This document shows positions 62,066-64,000 of a stretch of DNA of 64,000 nt, one piece after another. A program made the position numbers and the translations under genes. Source of the stretch: Bostrychus sinensis (lineage: Eukaryota > Chordata > Actinopteri > Gobiiformes > Eleotridae); the NCBI GenBank assembly GCA_020698575.1, contig CM036252.1, positions 1,526,597 to 1,590,596 on the forward strand, written 5' to 3'. Every line of letters begins with the position of its first letter. Positions within the stretch are counted from its first letter, which is position 1. The notes under the pieces were generated by a model. The model was not told where the DNA came from and did not search any database. It saw only the letters and a list, made by a program, of their open reading frames with translations.

Positions 62066-63744
62066 CTAGTATGGTCTGTTGAATTTATTTAAAGGCTTTA
62101 TATTCTGCTTTTATTCATATTTCTAACTCAGTCTTGGTCTCCTCTGGATCAGCAGCAGGTTTTACAGACTTTAAAAACATTATGGGACTAAAAGAAAACG
62201 TTTTAAATAAATACTACACTGTACAGGAGAAGAGACCAGCAGAGACCAGCAGAGGGCAGCAGAGGGCAGTGCAACATAATTTAAAGTAAAAGAACACTTC
62301 CTAAAATCATTTTCCTCCAAAATGAAGAACTCAGGTCGTGGTTCTTTAAGTCTGTGTTTGTTAAACTCAGGTCGTGGTTCTTTAAGTCTGTGTTTGTTAA
62401 ACTCAGGTCGTGGTTCTTTAAGTCTGTGTGTTTGTTAAACTCTGGTCCTAGTTCTTTAAGTCTGTGTGTTTGTTAAACTCAGGTCCTGGTTCTTTAAGTC
62501 TATGTTTGTTAAACTCTGGTCGTGGTTCTTTAAGTCTGTGTGTTTGTTAAACTCTGGTCCTGGTTCTTTAAGTCTGTGTGTTTGTTAAACTCAGGTCCTG
62601 GTTCTTTAAGTCTGTGTGTTTGTTAAACTCAGGTCCTGGTTCTTTAAGTCTGTGTGTTTGTTAAACTCTGGTCCTGGTTCTTTAAGTCTGTGTGTTTGTT
62701 AAACTCAGGTCCTGGTTCTTTAAGTCTGTGTTTGTTAAACTCTGGTCCTGGTTCTTTAAGTCTGTGTGTTTGTTAAACTCTGGTCCTGGTTCTTTAAGTC
62801 TGTGTTTGTTAAACTCTGGTCCTGGTTCTTTAAGTCTGTGTTTGTTAAACTTTGGTCGTGGTTCTTTAAGTCTGTGTTTGTTAAACTCTGGTCCTGGTTC
62901 TTTAAGTCTGTGTGTTTGTTAAACTCTGGTCCTGGTTCTTTAAGTCTGTGTGTTTGTTAAACTTTGGTCGTGGTTCTTTAAGTCTGTGTGTTTGTTAAAC
63001 TCGGGTCGTGGTTCTTTAAGTCTGTGTGTTTGTTAAACTCTGGTCCTGGTTCTTTAAGTCTGTGTTTGTTAAACTCAGGTCGTGGTTCTTTAAGTCTGTG
63101 TTTGTTAAACTCTGGTCCTGGTTCTTTAAGTCTGTGTTTGTTAAACTCTGGTCGTGGTTCTTTAAGTCTGTGTTTGTTAAACTCTGGTCCTGGTTCTTTA
63201 AGTCTGTGTTTGTTAAACTCAGGTCGTGGTTCTTTAAGTCTGTGTTTGTTAAACTCTGGTCGTGGTTCTTTAAGTCTGTGTTTGTTAAACTCTGGTCCTG
63301 GTTCTTTAAGTCTGTGTTTGTTAAACTCTGGTCCTGGTTCTTTAAGTCTGTGTTTGTTAAACTCTGGTCCTGGTTCTTTAAGTCTGTGTTTGTTAAACTC
63401 AGGGCCTGGTTCTTTAAGTCCGAGCTCTGAGCCTCCTCTTTTTTGTGAATGGGCTCTGGCTCCTCCCCCCTCTGCCCCTGTTGCTAGGTGACAGTGAGGG
63501 GGCTGTTACCATGACGACCTCCTCTTCCTCCTCAGCTGCCTCTGGACTTCACTTTTCCCTCCTCTGTCCGTCTGTTTCTGATCTGCTTTTTGTTTTGTGC
63601 TTTATTTTTTTACAGAAGTACCGTTACCATGACGACGAGACTCCACCCATCGACCCCAGCCCCGGTCACATGACCCACGCGCGCAGCTCAGAACACGCTT
63701 CACAACCCCGACTGGACGGATACGCACAGCACCCCCCTATCACC
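46623..63744 (+). CDS. dlg4: Disks large homolog 4 / PSD-95, 5' part
   Basis: PSD-95 is the main postsynaptic MAGUK scaffold (three PDZ, SH3, GK) binding NMDA receptors and other partners. Only the N-terminal exons are in the window. Beta-type: 46623-46641, 53630-53743, 54045-54118 (an L27 domain). Alpha-type: 58402-58431 (MDCLCIVTTK). Shared: 63616-63744, KYRYHDDETPPIDPSPGHMT and onward. Both first-exon sets end in phase 0 and join the shared exon at K-YRY, the junction known for mammalian DLG4 and DLG1. MDCLCIVTTK and the nearby CAMTA2 favour DLG4 over DLG1. PDZ1 lies beyond the right edge. Confidence 0.9.
46642..48074. other. dlg4 beta intron 1, first part
   Basis: Unique-looking AT-rich sequence. 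A block at about 47085-47225 (TATTCTGCTTTTATTCATAT to AGCAGAGGGCAGCAGAG) recurs at about 62098-62270 in a later dlg4 intron, so it is a dispersed repeat. Confidence 0.55.
48075..53612 (+). repeat. 5.5-kb AT-rich 16-bp array in the dlg4 beta intron
   Basis: About 345 units of 16 bp in a few types: TATTTATTTAACAGAA, TATTTATTTAACAGTA and TATTTATTAAACAGTT. Every unit has TTTAACAG or TTAAACAG, like a 3' splice site, and ATTTATTTA, like an AU-rich element. Higher-order periods are visible: marker TATAATTATTTAACAG at 49421, 50173, 51639 and 52391 (752-bp pairs), and a 2.2-kb period. The array stops about 17 bases before the acceptor of exon 53630. Confidence 0.95.
53630..54118 (+). CDS. dlg4: dlg4 exons: L27 domain
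   Basis: Exon 53630-53743 (acceptor GTTTTCCTCAG) reads TEKALMAVEAATLSEGVKGR then AEKLLNIFQSDLFQALL; exon 54045-54118 (acceptor GTGTGAAACAG) reads DIQEFYELTVCENQNQPEPE then PDSEQ. The FQS-LFQALLDIQEFYE core is the L27 signature of DLG1/DLG4, used for pairing with CASK/LIN7-type L27 domains. Phases 1, 1, 0. Confidence 0.9.
54375..56790 (+). repeat. 49-bp minisatellite in dlg4 intron
   Basis: About 49 copies of a 49-bp unit starting GAGACAGGAGCTGGACGCCT and ending GAGTTAACCCTCGCTTTA. Main variants are GCGGGAG, GCAGGAG and GCAAGAG, and AGAGAC or AGGGAC. Confidence 0.95.
56791..57427. other. dlg4 intron, nothing firm
   Basis: AT-rich sequence; near 57205 GGGGCGTAACTTGGTGATGT then GGGGCCCC resembles the end of a fish DNA transposon, but no second end was found. 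Confidence 0.45.
57428..57745 (+). repeat. (GACTCG/GACTCA)n hexamer array
   Basis: Five blocks of GACTCA and GACTCG hexamers separated by GTCTCCTCTCACA. Open frames give Ser-Asp, Ser-Glu or Arg-Thr runs; none is supported as protein. A shorter (GACTCG)n block is at 57868-57908. Confidence 0.9.
58140..58431 (+). promoter_or_regulatory. dlg4: dlg4 alpha CpG-rich promoter and 5'UTR
   Basis: After an A-run (58099-58126) the sequence becomes CpG-rich (GACGCCGCGCGCGAGCTC, GGGGGCGCGCGCGAGG), then purine-rich (GGAAGGAAAGGAAGG), and reaches the ATG at 58402. Upstream in the same exon are an ATG directly followed by TGA (58378-58383) and an out-of-frame ATG at 58394. The start site of transcription is not determined. 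Confidence 0.6.
58402..58431 (+). CDS. dlg4: dlg4 alpha isoform first coding exon (palmitoylated N-terminus)
   Basis: Encodes MDCLCIVTTK, then GTAGGC. Cys3 and Cys5 are the palmitoylation sites that bring PSD-95 to the postsynaptic membrane in mammals. Ends in phase 0 and joins KYRYHDDE at 63616. The match to mammalian PSD-95 is complete over these ten residues. Confidence 0.93.
58432..59030. other. dlg4 intron with degenerate CTGGTTTAGTC units
   Basis: Scattered TAGTCCTGGTT units (58517-58730) belong to the 11-bp family. No exon seen. Confidence 0.55.
59035..59525 (+). repeat. CTCAGGACTTGGA array
   Basis: Short units ACTCAGG and ACTTGGACTCAGG repeated for about 490 bp. Open frames (repeating TQDSGLR) are not genes. 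Confidence 0.92.
59660..59765 (+). repeat. 20-bp minisatellite CTGGACCCACCAGGACCGGG
   Basis: About five copies. Two further small arrays follow: TCCTGGGG at 60050-60150 and GAGTCCGGGTT at 60310-60390. Confidence 0.85.
60625..61057. repeat. Dispersed repeat shared with 31447-31915
   Basis: Same orientation and nearly the same sequence as the block in the mepce intron, including GTCGCCCCCTGCTGGCAACG. Confidence 0.75.
61332..61756. mobile_element. MITE with CAGGGTTCC ends
   Basis: Starts CAGGGTTCCCACAGGGCATT and ends CCTGCAGGAACCCTG. It is related at its ends to the element at 8456-8834. The interior has GCATTAAAAAGCATTAA repeats and a short TTAGGG tract (61528-61545). Target duplication unclear. 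Confidence 0.65.
61800..61910. repeat. Fragment of the tRNA-like SINE-head repeat
   Basis: Has GGAGGTTGTGGGTTGGACTC and then GTTACTGTGGCAGAGTGGTT, the same two blocks as the 33590-34580 array in plus orientation. Confidence 0.65.
62019..62064 (+). repeat. (GTA)n microsatellite
   Basis: About fifteen GTA/TAG triplets. Confidence 0.9.
62315..63420 (+). repeat. 36-38-bp minisatellite in dlg4 intron
   Basis: About 30 copies of AACTCAGGTCCTGGTTCTTT plus AAGTCTGTGTTTGTTA, with TCGTGG/TCCTGG and GTGTGTTT/GTGTTT variants. Frames repeating FVKLWSWFFKS are artefacts. Confidence 0.93.
63616..63744 (+). CDS. dlg4: dlg4 first exon shared by alpha and beta forms
   Basis: Acceptor TTTTTTTACAG, donor CACC|GTGAGT. 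Reads KYRYHDDETPPIDPSPGHMT then HARSSEHASQPRLDGYAQHP and PIT, 43 codons in phase 0. KYRY(Q/H)D(E/D)-TPP is the segment just after the N-terminus of PSD-95-family MAGUKs; the phosphorylatable TPP site is retained. Confidence 0.88.
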
Positions 63745-63749
63745 GTGAG

Positions 63750-64000
63750 TACAGCTACTACTACTGTACTACTACTACTGTACTAATACTACTGTACTAA
63801 TACTACTGTACTAATACTACTGTACTACTATCACACGGGACTACAGCTCCCATCATGCACCTGCACCACTCCCTATTACCATGAGTACTACTACTACTGC
63901 TGTACTACTATCACACAGGACTACAGCTCCCATCATGCACCTGCACCACTCTCTATTACTGTGATTACTACTACTACTGTACTAATACTACTGTACTACT
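63750..64000 (+). repeat. CTACTGTACTA repeat with embedded ACTACAGCTCCCATCATGC
   Basis: Tandem ACTACTGTACTAAT-type units run to the right edge. Two copies of ACTACAGCTCCCATCATGC (63840-63858, 63920-63938) resemble the ZNF143 motif. PDZ1 exons are not reached. Confidence 0.8.

Noticed and set aside
62692..63491. FVKLWSWFFKS and LLNSGPGSLSLC proteins
   Set aside because: Products of the 36-38-bp array in a dlg4 intron.
46623..63744. Assignment to dlg1 (SAP97)
   Set aside because: The MDCLCIVTTK start exon and the CAMTA2 neighbour favour dlg4; the L27 set alone would not separate them, so PDZ exons beyond the edge should be checked.

Overview
The window is nuclear DNA of a ray-finned fish, most likely a percomorph teleost; the species cannot be resolved from the sequence. 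It has vertebrate-type split genes with GT-AG introns, CpG-rich promoters, fish-type SINEs, LINEs and MITEs, and an extreme load of minisatellites. No prokaryotic operon, CRISPR array or intact virus is present.

Three genes can be read exon by exon. (1) camta2, + strand, 4009-22982: 19 coding exons from the end of the CG-1 DNA-binding domain through TIG, ankyrin and IQ domains to the stop, with a probable poly(A) signal at 26507. The first CG-1 exons lie left of the window. (2) mepce, - strand, 34841 to 28255: eight coding exons that join to an uninterrupted 582-codon frame for the 7SK snRNA gamma-methylphosphate capping enzyme, with a CpG-rich 5' region near 36.5-37.1 kb. It converges on camta2. 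(3) dlg4 (PSD-95), + strand, from 46623 past the right edge. Only its 5' part is here: an L27-type (beta) first-exon set at 46.6-54.1 kb, a palmitoylated (alpha) first exon MDCLCIVTTK at 58402, and the first shared exon at 63616. CAMTA2 and DLG4 both lie on human 17p13, so the pairing looks like conserved synteny. MEPCE is on human chromosome 7, so its place here is a fish arrangement.

Region by region: 1-4000 intronic or upstream sequence with a Harbinger-like MITE; 4.0-23.0 kb camta2; 23.0-26.5 kb probable camta2 3'UTR with a hAT-like element; 26.5-28.0 kb convergent intergenic spacer; 28.0-37.1 kb mepce; 37.3-42.9 kb satellite-like DNA, mainly a 4.85-kb 23-bp array; 43.1-46.2 kb decayed LINEs and a SINE; 46.5-64.0 kb dlg4, including a 5.5-kb AT-rich 16-bp array in the first intron.

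The most unusual property is that minisatellite arrays repeatedly begin inside a coding exon and cross its 5' splice site, so exon end plus donor is copied from a few to about 40 times. I see this at five or more camta2 exons and two mepce exons. One camta2 array has a 24-nt unit and would keep the reading frame at each of its first donors. Other points of note are a GC-AG intron needed by the camta2 frame, two +1 frame changes in one camta2 exon, an array of about 15 tRNA-like SINE heads in a mepce intron, and higher-order repeats inside the two largest arrays. All identifications rest on reading the sequence and recalled family knowledge; no database search was run.
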